NCBI GenBank assembly: GCA_021204085.1
Contig: JAJPZY010000128.1
Location: forward strand, 1-33,263
DNA: 33,263 nucleotides
Direction of reading: 5' to 3'
Source: Clostridiales bacterium
GTDB lineage: Bacteria; Bacillota; Clostridia; Lachnospirales; Lachnospiraceae
The notes under the pieces are model-generated. The model worked only from the letters and a program-made list of their open reading frames with translations, had not been told where the DNA came from and did no database searches. Within the stretch, counting starts at the first letter, position 1. Each line of letters opens with the position of its first letter. This document shows, piece by piece, positions 24,871-33,213 of this stretch. Made by a program: the position numbers and the translations under genes.

Positions 24871-27540
24871 TTACTTTGAAATTGTTACGCTTTTTTTGCT
24901 GCTCCAGGCGGAATAATACTTTGTCCCGTCTACTGTCTTATAAGTTCGGATGCGGACATAATATTTCTTGCCTTTCGTCAGGCTTGAAATTGTCTTATTT
25001 ACAGAAGAAGCGCCTTTAATAGTTACAGTCTTGTTCCCGCTCTCAAAATCGCTGTCAGTGGAATACTGGATCTGGTAACCGGTCACGCTGCTTACCTTGG
25101 ACCACTTTACTGTAATCTTTTTGGAAGACGAGTTCTTCACGCTTGACAATGAAGGAATTGTTAAACGGACGGTAGTCTTACTTGTATAGCTGCCTTTTGT
25201 GCTGCCGCTATATGGTTTTACAGCGTAAATGTAAGTCTTGCCATTCTTGCTCTTTACAGAGGTATCGGAATAACTTGTTGTTGAGCCGTTGGTAATCGTT
25301 GCAATCTTTTTAAAAGAACCGCCGCTGGTTTTCCGGTACACATAATATCCTTTCGCTCCGGTTACTTTACTCCACTTCACCGTAATACCTTTTGATGTAT
25401 TCTTAAGGCTGCTGATCTTGCCGGCTTTTAAATATTTAATACTAAGGCCGGTACTGTTGTAACTACTGACCGCTGTACCGCTGGAATTTAAGCAGCGGAC
25501 CGTGTAATAGTATGTTGTCCCGCTCTTTGCAGTCGTATCCGTATAGCTTGCAGATAAAGTGTCGGCGAGTTTCTTCCAGCTGCCGTCAGCTGTCTTCCTG
25601 TATACGCGGTACTGGGAAGCTCCGCTTACCTTCTCCCAGGTGACTTTTATGCCGGAAGTTGTATTGGAAATGGCAGATAATGTCGGTTTTGCATACTTGT
25701 AATAAGTGATACCTTTGCCAGTCTCATCGTAATCGCTGGTAACAACCGTCCCGTCTGAGCTGATGCAGCAGACGGTATAATAATACTTTGTCCCATTTTT
25801 AGCTGTTGTATCTGTATAGCTTGTAGAGGTTGTATCACCTACTTGTTCCCAAGAGGAATCAGCTGTCCTCCGGAGTACCCGGTATTTTGCCGCACCTGTA
25901 ACTTCATTCCATTTTACTTTTACGCCGGAAGTTGTCCTGGAAACAGAAATTCCTGACGGCGCTTCCAGTTTTTCTGAAATAACACTCAAGGTGTATGAGT
26001 ATTGCCCATTATTATCATCATCACCATCGGCCGGGTTATAATATAATGTAACAGTCACATCCCCTTCAGCAGTTGGAGTAAAAACATAATATCCATTTAC
26101 CAGCTGGACATCCAAAGATTCGCCGGCTTCCGTTACCGCTGTAACTGCTGTCACGGAAATATCTAAATTGGATGTGATAGTTTCGCCTTCATCATGCGCT
26201 TCAACGTAGCAATCAATGCTATCCTCTTTTGAAATGCTGTACTCAGTGTTTACAGGCCATTCTTCATTTTCCTTTGAGAAATAATATTCATATACGGTGG
26301 GTGCGTTAACAGCAATATTTACATATGCTGTTTCGGCATCTACAGCATTCCCGTCAATTGCTGCCTGGACATAATAATACGCCTTAAATCCAGAAATGCC
26401 GGAGAGATAATCGATCACTGTAACGGTCAATCCGTCTGTTTGAAGTATATCTTCCACATCAATATCAATGTCCCCGTCATAAGAATAATATTGACATCCG
26501 ACGTACACCAGATAAAACGATACTCCTGAAGTGATGACAGTATCCCCTTCCACAGTGTGACACTGCAATTCAGCCTCAACATCAACAGAACTGTAAACAT
26601 CCACATAATACAACGATTGAGAAACGGCTACATTATAATATTCGTTGCAGGCAGTAACTTTTTGATCACTTGTATCACCTGTACACAAAAGTGTCCCGTC
26701 TGTATCGTATACTTCTAATTCCACCCAAACTGACGAATCGTAAGTAAAGGAATCTTTTGCTGTTACAGAAAAAGTGGAACCATTATCCGAAGTTGAATCA
26801 ATGGCTTCATTATCGTCATGTAAAGTCCATTGATAAGTGGCCTCTCCATCATATTCTCCTGAATAATAATCACCTTCTGAAGTCTCTGTTCTATACTTTA
26901 AAGTTGCTATGAATGTTGCTGTTTCGCCAGGAAGGATATAAGTGGTATCCTTTTCGATCTCTACACTATATTTTGTAAGCTCGTCCACAGCGTTAATGGT
27001 AAAGGAATATTCTCCATTATAAACTGTGTCCTCAAACTCGCTTGAGGGCGTATAGTAAAGCGTAACTGTTAACTCACCTGTGCTCCTTGGGGTGATCACA
27101 TATTCCCCGCCCTCTTCCTCAAGGTCATATTCTGCAGAACCGGAAATAGAGATGTCCTCAATATCACAATATCCTTCATCACAGAAACCATCTGACGGGT
27201 CACCATCGTAATAAAATTCTGCATAATAGTATATGGCTTCATCTTTGCTGATGTAATAGGAGTCACCAACCAATACATCCGTGTCAGTGCATTCACATTC
27301 ATAGTAAGAATACGATATTGTCCTTTCGGTTTCCAATGCATTAACAGATTCTGATAATGTGCTATCACTATCTCCTTCAATGGCTTGTCCCGATACTTTG
27401 TTAACATCGGATGCATCATTAACCATACTTCCTTCTGCTTCCGTATCATTTGTCTCGGCAAATGATTTTACTGTTGGCAAGGCAGCTATTGCGAGAGCCA
27501 GTAATAGCGCGGTACCTTTTTTAAGCCTTTTCAATTTCAT
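24871..27540 (-). CDS. Secreted FN3-repeat surface protein, paralogue of the 1268-residue protein
   Basis: An 889-residue secreted protein of unknown function. A signal peptide spans residues 1-28 (cleavage after SFA). Residues about 70-520 are an acidic Tyr-rich region that follows the 1268-residue protein motif by motif (YSYYEC, IEDISISGSAEYDLEE, GYYVFTPTAEGDVTVTLYY). Four FN3 domains follow at about 525-612, 617-702, 705-793 and 796-889, with repeats such as KVKWNEVTGAAKYRV and SYTDTTAKSGTTYYYTV. Compared with its relative it has one more FN3 domain but lacks the Cys-rich, MBG and Big_2 parts. The C-terminal half is very basic, without an LPXTG motif. AGGAGG is 10 bases before the ATG. The hsdM/tnpB/LRR scar lies between the two paralogues. 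Confidence 0.85.
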   Translation of the reverse strand: MKLKRLKKGTALLLALAIAALPTVKSFAETNDTEAEGSMVNDASDVNKVSGQAIEGDSDSTLSESVNALETERTISYSYYECECTDTDVLVGDSYYISKDEAIYYYAEFYYDGDPSDGFCDEGYCDIEDISISGSAEYDLEEEGGEYVITPRSTGELTVTLYYTPSSEFEDTVYNGEYSFTINAVDELTKYSVEIEKDTTYILPGETATFIATLKYRTETSEGDYYSGEYDGEATYQWTLHDDNEAIDSTSDNGSTFSVTAKDSFTYDSSVWVELEVYDTDGTLLCTGDTSDQKVTACNEYYNVAVSQSLYYVDVYSSVDVEAELQCHTVEGDTVITSGVSFYLVYVGCQYYSYDGDIDIDVEDILQTDGLTVTVIDYLSGISGFKAYYYVQAAIDGNAVDAETAYVNIAVNAPTVYEYYFSKENEEWPVNTEYSISKEDSIDCYVEAHDEGETITSNLDISVTAVTAVTEAGESLDVQLVNGYYVFTPTAEGDVTVTLYYNPADGDDDNNGQYSYTLSVISEKLEAPSGISVSRTTSGVKVKWNEVTGAAKYRVLRRTADSSWEQVGDTTSTSYTDTTAKNGTKYYYTVCCISSDGTVVTSDYDETGKGITYYKYAKPTLSAISNTTSGIKVTWEKVSGASQYRVYRKTADGSWKKLADTLSASYTDTTAKSGTTYYYTVRCLNSSGTAVSSYNSTGLSIKYLKAGKISSLKNTSKGITVKWSKVTGAKGYYVYRKTSGGSFKKIATITNGSTTSYSDTSVKSKNGKTYIYAVKPYSGSTKGSYTSKTTVRLTIPSLSSVKNSSSKKITVKWSKVSSVTGYQIQYSTDSDFESGNKTVTIKGASSVNKTISSLTKGKKYYVRIRTYKTVDGTKYYSAWSSKKSVTISK
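25166..25468 (-). repeat. FN3-coding duplicate, copy 2
   Basis: Gap-free counterpart of 18132-18434, encoding the third FN3 domain of the 889-residue protein. Confidence 0.85.
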
Positions 27541-27594
27541 ATGTTTGTATCCTCCTCATTTTTCTCATGGGATAACCTACTCCCATTCCACTTC

Positions 27595-27600
27595 ATTATA
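27595..27600 (-). promoter_or_regulatory. -10 box of the 889-residue protein gene
   Basis: A consensus TATAAT reading leftward, about 55 bases before the ATG. The position 17 bases upstream has no good -35, suggesting dependence on an activator. An inverted repeat TTAAC-N4-GTTAA lies just upstream at 27623-27636. Confidence 0.5.
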
Positions 27601-27647
27601 TCGGAAACAATATTTTTCCGCATTAACATAGGTTAATTTTTCGCCAG

Positions 27648-27664
27648 AAATATTGACAATATTT
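27648..27664. promoter_or_regulatory. 17-bp perfect palindrome between divergent promoters
   Basis: AAATATTGACAATATTT is perfectly symmetrical about the central base. It covers the -35 of the rightward promoter at 27653 and lies about 50 bases upstream of the leftward -10 at 27595, a good place for one regulator to act on both. Confidence 0.45.
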
Positions 27665-27681
27665 TTTTGCAAGCCTACAAT
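27653..27681 (+). promoter_or_regulatory. Promoter of a candidate small RNA
   Basis: TTGACA (27653-27658), 17-base spacer, TACAAT (27676-27681). Nothing is coded downstream on this strand before the hairpin terminator at 27768. Confidence 0.6.
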
Positions 27682-27687
27682 GATAAT

Positions 27688-27818
27688 AATGAATCTGACC
27701 ACATGCCCAGGCAGCCATTGCACGCGGCTGCTTAGGTAATGCAATCATTCTCCCATAACATTTTACAGGGAAAAAGCAGGAAGAAGCCCATATCCTCCCT
27801 GCTTTTTCCCTTCCTTTT
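27688..27818 (+). ncRNA. Candidate small RNA with possible pseudoknot
   Basis: A transcript of about 130 bases is predicted between the promoter at 27653-27681 and the terminator at 27768-27822. It has no reading frame of note. GCAGCC (27711-27716) pairs with GGCTGC (27726-27731), and the loop bases ATTGCA (27717-27722) can pair with TGCAAT (27740-27745), giving an H-type pseudoknot. I do not recognise a known family. The alternative is that the terminator belongs only to the leftward gene and the promoter match is chance. Confidence 0.4.
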
Positions 27819-27822
27819 CCCC
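27768..27822 (+). terminator. Hairpin terminator, 13-bp perfect stem
   Basis: GGGAAAAAGCAGG (27768-27780) pairs perfectly with CCTGCTTTTTCCC (27798-27810), followed rightward by TTCCTTTTCCCC. On the minus strand the tail is TGTAAAATG, so rightward termination is favoured, although the leftward gene ending at 27839 could also use it. Confidence 0.65.
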
Positions 27823-27838
27823 TTGAAAGAGTATCCGC

Positions 27839-28195
27839 TTACCACAGCTCCCACTCTTCCTCTTCCTCGTCCCTTTCCATTTCTTCCCTTTCCTTCCAGT
27901 CCGGTTTATCCACGCCGTCGCCGTCAAGGTCACCGAAATCCTCTTCAGAAAAACTATCTTCAAAAGTTCTCCCGTAGAGTCCTTCCCGCAGATCATATGG
28001 GATATCTTCATCAGCCAGTATATTTTCTAAAATGGAAATGTCAGGGGCGGGTGTTTTTATACCGGGGCGGCCATCTCTGCTTGCATCCAGTGACGCTTTC
28101 CCTTCGACGACACTGTCGACGTAGCTGACACCGTCCTGTATGCGTGCGATCTCCGACGCGGACAACAGCTCTTTTTCCTGCCCTTCCGCTTCCAC
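27839..28195 (-). pseudogene. Downstream half of a split acidic protein of unknown family
   Basis: 118 codons counted from a GTG that has no ribosome site. The sequence is acidic, with SASEIARIQDGVSYVDSV, PAPDISILENILADEDIPYDLREGLYG and an Asp/Glu-rich end KPDWKEREEMERDEEEEEW. It is in the same frame as the small protein ending at 28217 and is separated from it only by TAG and a few codons, so it is probably the C-terminal part of one gene broken by a nonsense mutation, or made by read-through. No family recognised. Confidence 0.5.
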
Positions 28196-28216
28196 TTTAT
28201 AAGCATAGCTTAAATC

Positions 28217-28465
28217 CTAACCTTTGCTGGCCCGGCCTGCGCGGAAACGGTCTTGTACTTTTTCTTCCTGCATCCGATCTTCTTTTCGTTCAAATTCCAA
28301 GATTTTTACCTCCTTCTCCTGTTCCGGCCGTGCGTGCATTGCGGCAGCTATGTGCTGGCCTTCGTTTCGTGTGTACGGGACGGGAACGGAAAGGGAAGGG
28401 TTTTTGTAGTTCTCCCATTTCTCTGGATTAAATGTCCATACTCTTGCGGCTGCTGTTCCTGCCAT
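28217..28465 (-). CDS. Small basic protein of unknown family, upstream half of a split gene
   Basis: 82 residues beginning MAGTAAARVWTFNPEKWENYK, then a charged helical end (EVKILEFERKEDRMQEEKVQDRFRAG). ATG 28465 has AAAGGG about 9 bases upstream; the frame is open to 28531 without a better start. It ends in TAG at 28217-28219, after which the same frame continues as DLSYAYK into the acidic segment above. I recognise no domain or signal peptide. Confidence 0.5.
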   Translation of the reverse strand: MAGTAAARVWTFNPEKWENYKNPSLSVPVPYTRNEGQHIAAAMHARPEQEKEVKILEFERKEDRMQEEKVQDRFRAGRASKG

Positions 28466-28663
28466 AAGACCACACCCTTTCTCTGGAACTGTATTCCGGT
28501 TTTTCTTAATAGAAATATGGGTACATTGCAAGAAAACTTTTCTGAGATTGTGGGTGAAGGGAGGTATTCTGGAAGGAAAAGGCAGCCCGGACTTTTTGAA
28601 GCAAGCCTGGACCGCCTTATTTTAAAAACTATCAATACATATTATGTGACTTCGCTGATATGA

Positions 28664-28987
28664 TCAGCCAAAATTAATGGGCAGATTTGTCAGCGCATCT
28701 AACGATCTGCTGACAAATACAATAACCATGATTACGATGACCAGCCATGTATAATTGGTTGGCATCAGAAAAATTGTCAAGATGCGTTTTCGAATTGTCT
28801 TACACCACCTGATAGGGAGTATGATACCTGCCAGCAGGGAACAAACCAAGAAAAATGCACCGATGTAAAATGGAACGACCGTGCTCTTCCCGGTAGGCAT
28901 TAAGAGATCATCTACCCTGTATGTAATTACATATCCCGCTATTTGGATACCCGCGGTGATCAAAAGAATCTTAAAATATGTTCGCAT
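28664..28987 (-). CDS. Small membrane protein, three predicted helices
   Basis: A 107-residue hydrophobic protein with transmembrane segments at about residues 5-23, 38-58 and 76-93 and a basic loop (RWCKTIRKR) between the second and third. GGGAG precedes the ATG by 5 bases. It lies 46 bases downstream of the vWA-lipase gene on the same strand with no terminator between, so the two are probably co-transcribed. It could help retain, export or modulate the large secreted protein, but no family is recognised. Confidence 0.65.
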   Translation of the reverse strand: MRTYFKILLITAGIQIAGYVITYRVDDLLMPTGKSTVVPFYIGAFFLVCSLLAGIILPIRWCKTIRKRILTIFLMPTNYTWLVIVIMVIVFVSRSLDALTNLPINFG

Positions 28988-29033
28988 ATTACTCCCGTAT
29001 TATATGGTGTCTATCTCGAAAAATACATTTGTG

Positions 29034-32000
29034 TTACATGTTATGTATTAATACATAGTAGGTTGCCGTAGGATGCACATCTTCCACTAATTCCATGTTC
29101 TCAGTGAACAGTCCGTTACCCAAATTGCCAACTAAAAACAATGCAACTGCCGCTCCGTATTTTGTGTTAATAAGTTCCGACATTATACTTTTAGCATCGT
29201 CTTTGACATCCTCATCTGCTTGCAATATTTCTGCAAGCAATTGAAGGACAAAAGCGGTAGATGGAGATAATTTGTATCCTTTATGGTTGCCAAAAATAGA
29301 CGTTCTTTCTTCAAGGTCACAATATTGTTTTGCGCGGGAAGAAATGCACGCGTACTGGTCATCATTAATATTCTGTGATCCAGACCTGTCAAACACCTCG
29401 CTCCATGAAGATGCGCAAGTGCTGTAAATTTGTTCTGCTGCATTATTAATAACGCTTTTATTAAGGGCACTATAGTCATCCTCTCCTGTTTGTTCGCACC
29501 ACTCGTCCTCCAAACCGGAATCTACAATGCTAAGCGAATAAGTAACTCCAAACCGTTGGAACCCCCATAGTGCAAGAGGAACATAGGTGATTACATCACT
29601 GGTATTTGCAAAATTAAAGATAGAGTTATACTTGGAAGCAGTTGCTGAAGTATTTGTCGTCGTGGCTGGTGTTGCAAAGGTGTAACCAAACACAGTCTTC
29701 CCTTCGTCAATCAGATCTGCTGCCAGGATGTTAGATAATGCCGCACCCCTGGAATGCCCTGTCACCCAGTATGTTACATTTTCTGCATCGCTTAAATAAT
29801 ATGAAACATACTCATCAAGGAATTTTTTTATTCGCTGTTCTGTTATGTAAAAAGCTTTATGATATTCAGAATCCCACTCATCAGGGTCTCCAAGGTCAAA
29901 GTTGCTGCTCCACTCTTCTATCGTGCCATTTGTACCACGGATCACAACGCCTAAAACGATCTTAGTTGTTCCGTTATAGGTAACTTCATGATAGCCGATC
30001 GCTACTTCCGAAATATCATCGTCACTATACGCTTCGCCGGATATTTCCCCGCTATAACCATCAGCTAGGCTGTAGTCCACTACCTTTTCAAACCCGTGGC
30101 ATTCCATCATTTGCGAGATATCTGTTATTTTTGTTAGCTTATTTCCTTTGTCATCTGTAGGTGCAGATACATCATCATAATCATACCCTGTAGCGTATCC
30201 CTTTTCATCGTAAATGGTATTCGCAAATATCAAGGAAGCTGAGCTGATGCTATCGCTATATGTACTGGAGTCCCCAAAGAATGCACGGTAATCAAGTGTA
30301 TATTCTGCATCATTTACATCATAATATCCCAGCATGGAACCATCAAAGCTTGGGTCAAGGCGTTTCGTAAGATATTCTTTGCTGTCTACAACCCCATCAT
30401 AATCAGAATCTTTCAGCGTCGGATCTGAGTATACGCGGCCTTTTACGATGACCTGTGTATTGTCTTCATTATATTCGTATACCAAGACAATTTCTTCGCC
30501 ATCTGCCAAGTCATCTCCGTCCGTATCTGCCTTATTTTTATCTGTCACGCAGCGACAACCATTAAAGAGCACCATGTTTTCTTCATAATAGTCTGGCAAG
30601 CCATCGCCGTCACTGTCTGTTTCGATATCAATCCTTGTCCCGATATCCTCATAGATAGCCGATAACTCGGAAGCGTCTGATGCCAAGTAAAACGCAGCGC
30701 CAGTCTCTTCCGCCAGAGGCTGCAGGTAACTTGTAAAATAGGAAGTACTTGAACCAAGGTCTACTGTATAAATACGGACACCTAGTTCATTTGCCGTCTC
30801 AATTGTGCTGGAATGCTGCGATTTATCGCTTGTAGCTCCATCACTCAATACAACCATCATTTTCAATGCAGACGAAGAATCACCAAACAGGTCAAAAGAG
30901 TCATTAATAGCAGTATACATATATGTGTTGCCGCTGGACTTAAAATAAGATGTCGTCAGATAACTCTTTGCTTCATCCCTGTCGCTTGTCAGTGACTCTG
31001 TCAAAATATAGGTGCTTGAGGTAAAACGGACAACACCGATCTGGCTGTTCTCCGGAAGGTTGTCAATAAGATTCTGAGCAACGGTAAGCCTCTCATCGTC
31101 GGGATCATTGGAGGACATACTCCCGGAATCATCAATCACAAAAACGATTTCAACATTATCATAGCTTTCAGAATCGCTCCAGACATCCGTCCAAGTAAAT
31201 GAGGCATTAAAGATTGTCCGGTTGATCAGGATATAGGTGGAAAAATGGGTTACAATTGCACTTGCAGTATTGCCGGAAACTGTGGTTTCCAGTTCTTCCA
31301 GTATTCCTTCTGATTCATCATAGTAGTAGATCACCGGGTCAAAACTTTCATCATCAAGCAAAGATTCGTCAAAGGTAAAGGAAATGGTTGCTTCCTCAAA
31401 ATCCCCATCTACGCTGAAATCATAAGCCATTCCAAGATATCCAGGCATTGTCTCCGGGAATAAGACTTCATTGTCAACCGGGTCTACAGCAAGCGTTTCT
31501 ACAGATGAGCCATCAAGATTATTGATTGAAACAGACGTTTCAACAGTATCTTCATTGTCTGCGCTTACCGTGACGTCAAAAGATTCATCTGCTGTTAACG
31601 GGTCTGTGCCAAGCACTGTGACTTCATAACCGTCACTCACGCCGTCTCCATCCGTATCTGCGGCTAATGGATCCGTGCCATACGTATTGATTTCTTCACT
31701 ATCGGAAAGACCGTCAAAATCTGTGTCAGGCTGTACAGGGCTTGTCCCGTATACGTTTACCTCATCATAGTTTGTAAGGCCGTCTTCATCGGCATCGTCA
31801 TCACTGTCGGCTACGGTTGCATCAGAACCGATAACATAGATTTCAGTATAATCATCAATCCCGTCTCCATCGGTATCATCTGTTTCCGTAGATAAGCCAA
31901 GGGCTTCTTCTATGGCATCCGGCATACCATCATCATCGCTATCTTCTTCCAGGTCAACTTCCTCCTGGTTCCAACTGGCATATAAAGTGATGTCTGCAGT

Positions 32001-32930
32001 TACTTCAGCCGAGAAATCGTATACAGTGAGCAGTTCTTCATCAACACACCAGTCATTGAAAGTATATCCATCCATGGTAGGCTCTTCCGGCTCTGTTGCT
32101 GTTTCGCCTTCCGCTACCATCTGTGCTTCCACTTCAGTTCCGCCGTTTGATTCGAATGTCACTGTGTAATAAGTAACATCCGGGTCTGTCGGCTCTTCCG
32201 GCTCTGACGGGTCGGTAGGTTCTTCTGGATCCGTCGGTTCTGACGGTTCTACGGAACCCTCACCAGTTACCTTGATAACATAAGTCTGGGTTGTCGTAGT
32301 GGATGAGCTGGAACTGCTCCCACTCCCGAACCATTTACTGAAAAAGATACTAAAGAATCCGCCGGAACTGCCAGAAGATGATGTTGTCGTAGTAGTTGTT
32401 GCTGTGATGGTGGCTTCGCCCGCACTGATACCGGTAACTACGCCACCGTCTGATACGGATGCAACTGTGTCATCTGAGCTTGTCCATATTGTTGTTCCGC
32501 TGGATGGAACAGGCAGGTTGACGATTTCACCAACAGCGATTTCATAATCCGCAGCAGAAGGTTCTTCTTCCTCTGCTTCAATAACCGTGATCAGGTATTC
32601 CGTAGTTGAACTACTGCTGGAACTGCTGCCCCAGAAGGAAAAGAAATTGCTTTTTGATGTTGTTGCAGTAACCGTGGTCTCACCCACACTAATGCCGGTA
32701 ACGACACCTTTAGAAGAAACGGTTGCGATCGCTTCATTCGATGATTCCCATGTGGTGGAAGAAAACCATCCTGAAGATGGTGCGCTTAACGTTACCGTCT
32801 CCCCCACAGACACCTGATATGCATTATTGTCCGCTGTTGAAGTCGTTGATGCGAGCACAGAGGTTGTCTGTACAACCAGCATGGCAACAATACAAACCAG
32901 GCTTACGAAGCGCATAAGTTTTGTTTTCAT
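29034..32930 (-). CDS. Secreted vWA - class 3 lipase multidomain protein
   Basis: A 1298-residue extracellular protein. Order: signal peptide 1-27; two Big_2 Ig domains at about 35-117 and 128-222, each carrying a Ser/Thr-rich loop with aromatic clusters (FFSFW, FFSIFFSKWFG); a Pro/Glu/Asp/Thr linker with EPTDP repeats (228-250); an InlB/Listeria-Bacteroides repeat at 253-320; calcium-binding thrombospondin type 3-like repeats at 328-446 (TDGDGIDD); a linker domain; a vWA domain at 593-768 with a complete MIDAS (D600-x-S-x-S, Asp697); more TSP3-like repeats at 771-850; and a lipase_3-type alpha/beta-hydrolase at about 975-1220 with Ser1060 in GHSRG, likely Asp1112 and His1216. No LPXTG. GGGAGG is 8 bases before the ATG. 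Substrate unknown; a calcium-dependent surface lipase or adhesin is plausible. Confidence 0.88.
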   Translation of the reverse strand: MKTKLMRFVSLVCIVAMLVVQTTSVLASTTSTADNNAYQVSVGETVTLSAPSSGWFSSTTWESSNEAIATVSSKGVVTGISVGETTVTATTSKSNFFSFWGSSSSSSSTTEYLITVIEAEEEEPSAADYEIAVGEIVNLPVPSSGTTIWTSSDDTVASVSDGGVVTGISAGEATITATTTTTTSSSGSSGGFFSIFFSKWFGSGSSSSSSTTTTQTYVIKVTGEGSVEPSEPTDPEEPTDPSEPEEPTDPDVTYYTVTFESNGGTEVEAQMVAEGETATEPEEPTMDGYTFNDWCVDEELLTVYDFSAEVTADITLYASWNQEEVDLEEDSDDDGMPDAIEEALGLSTETDDTDGDGIDDYTEIYVIGSDATVADSDDDADEDGLTNYDEVNVYGTSPVQPDTDFDGLSDSEEINTYGTDPLAADTDGDGVSDGYEVTVLGTDPLTADESFDVTVSADNEDTVETSVSINNLDGSSVETLAVDPVDNEVLFPETMPGYLGMAYDFSVDGDFEEATISFTFDESLLDDESFDPVIYYYDESEGILEELETTVSGNTASAIVTHFSTYILINRTIFNASFTWTDVWSDSESYDNVEIVFVIDDSGSMSSNDPDDERLTVAQNLIDNLPENSQIGVVRFTSSTYILTESLTSDRDEAKSYLTTSYFKSSGNTYMYTAINDSFDLFGDSSSALKMMVVLSDGATSDKSQHSSTIETANELGVRIYTVDLGSSTSYFTSYLQPLAEETGAAFYLASDASELSAIYEDIGTRIDIETDSDGDGLPDYYEENMVLFNGCRCVTDKNKADTDGDDLADGEEIVLVYEYNEDNTQVIVKGRVYSDPTLKDSDYDGVVDSKEYLTKRLDPSFDGSMLGYYDVNDAEYTLDYRAFFGDSSTYSDSISSASLIFANTIYDEKGYATGYDYDDVSAPTDDKGNKLTKITDISQMMECHGFEKVVDYSLADGYSGEISGEAYSDDDISEVAIGYHEVTYNGTTKIVLGVVIRGTNGTIEEWSSNFDLGDPDEWDSEYHKAFYITEQRIKKFLDEYVSYYLSDAENVTYWVTGHSRGAALSNILAADLIDEGKTVFGYTFATPATTTNTSATASKYNSIFNFANTSDVITYVPLALWGFQRFGVTYSLSIVDSGLEDEWCEQTGEDDYSALNKSVINNAAEQIYSTCASSWSEVFDRSGSQNINDDQYACISSRAKQYCDLEERTSIFGNHKGYKLSPSTAFVLQLLAEILQADEDVKDDAKSIMSELINTKYGAAVALFLVGNLGNGLFTENMELVEDVHPTATYYVLIHNM

Positions 32931-32997
32931 GTTACAATCCTCCCTTTTTTAAGATAATTCATTTATCTCATATTATTGAGCGATTCGAAAGATGCTT

Positions 32998-33026
32998 GTC
33001 GAAATCAGACTTTACATCGACGAAAT
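32998..33026 (-). promoter_or_regulatory. 21-bp-period direct repeats upstream of the vWA-lipase gene
   Basis: GTCGAAAT (32998-33005) and GACGAAAT (33019-33026) are direct repeats exactly 21 bases apart, like those at 21735-21763. AT-rich -10-like sequence (TAATAT) lies about 22 bases downstream leftward. LytTR-family activators bind direct repeats with this kind of phasing; the link is inference. Confidence 0.5.
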
Positions 33027-33120
33027 TAACCGTCTTATGTTCGATTGGTATTGATTTTACTTTCCCTTCCCGTCCTCTTCCATTTTAAAACTGAATCAAA
33101 AACAAAAGGAGGATGCAACT

Positions 33121-33213
33121 ATGAGAGGATTCATGTACGAAGTACAGGACAGCCCGGTATTTCCAGAGCCGATCAAGGCGGAGAGTTTCTGGGGAACAAT
33201 CGGATTTGGGTAG
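33121..33213 (+). CDS. Small 30-residue ORF of unknown function
   Basis: A short frame with an excellent start: AAAGGAGG, 8 bases, ATG. It encodes MRGFMYEVQDSPVFPEPIKA followed by ESFWGTIGFG and TAG. It could be a real small protein, a leader peptide, or the first codons of a longer gene cut by sequence that begins at about 33211. I recognise no family, and the window ends 50 bases later. Confidence 0.45.
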   Translation: MRGFMYEVQDSPVFPEPIKAESFWGTIGFG

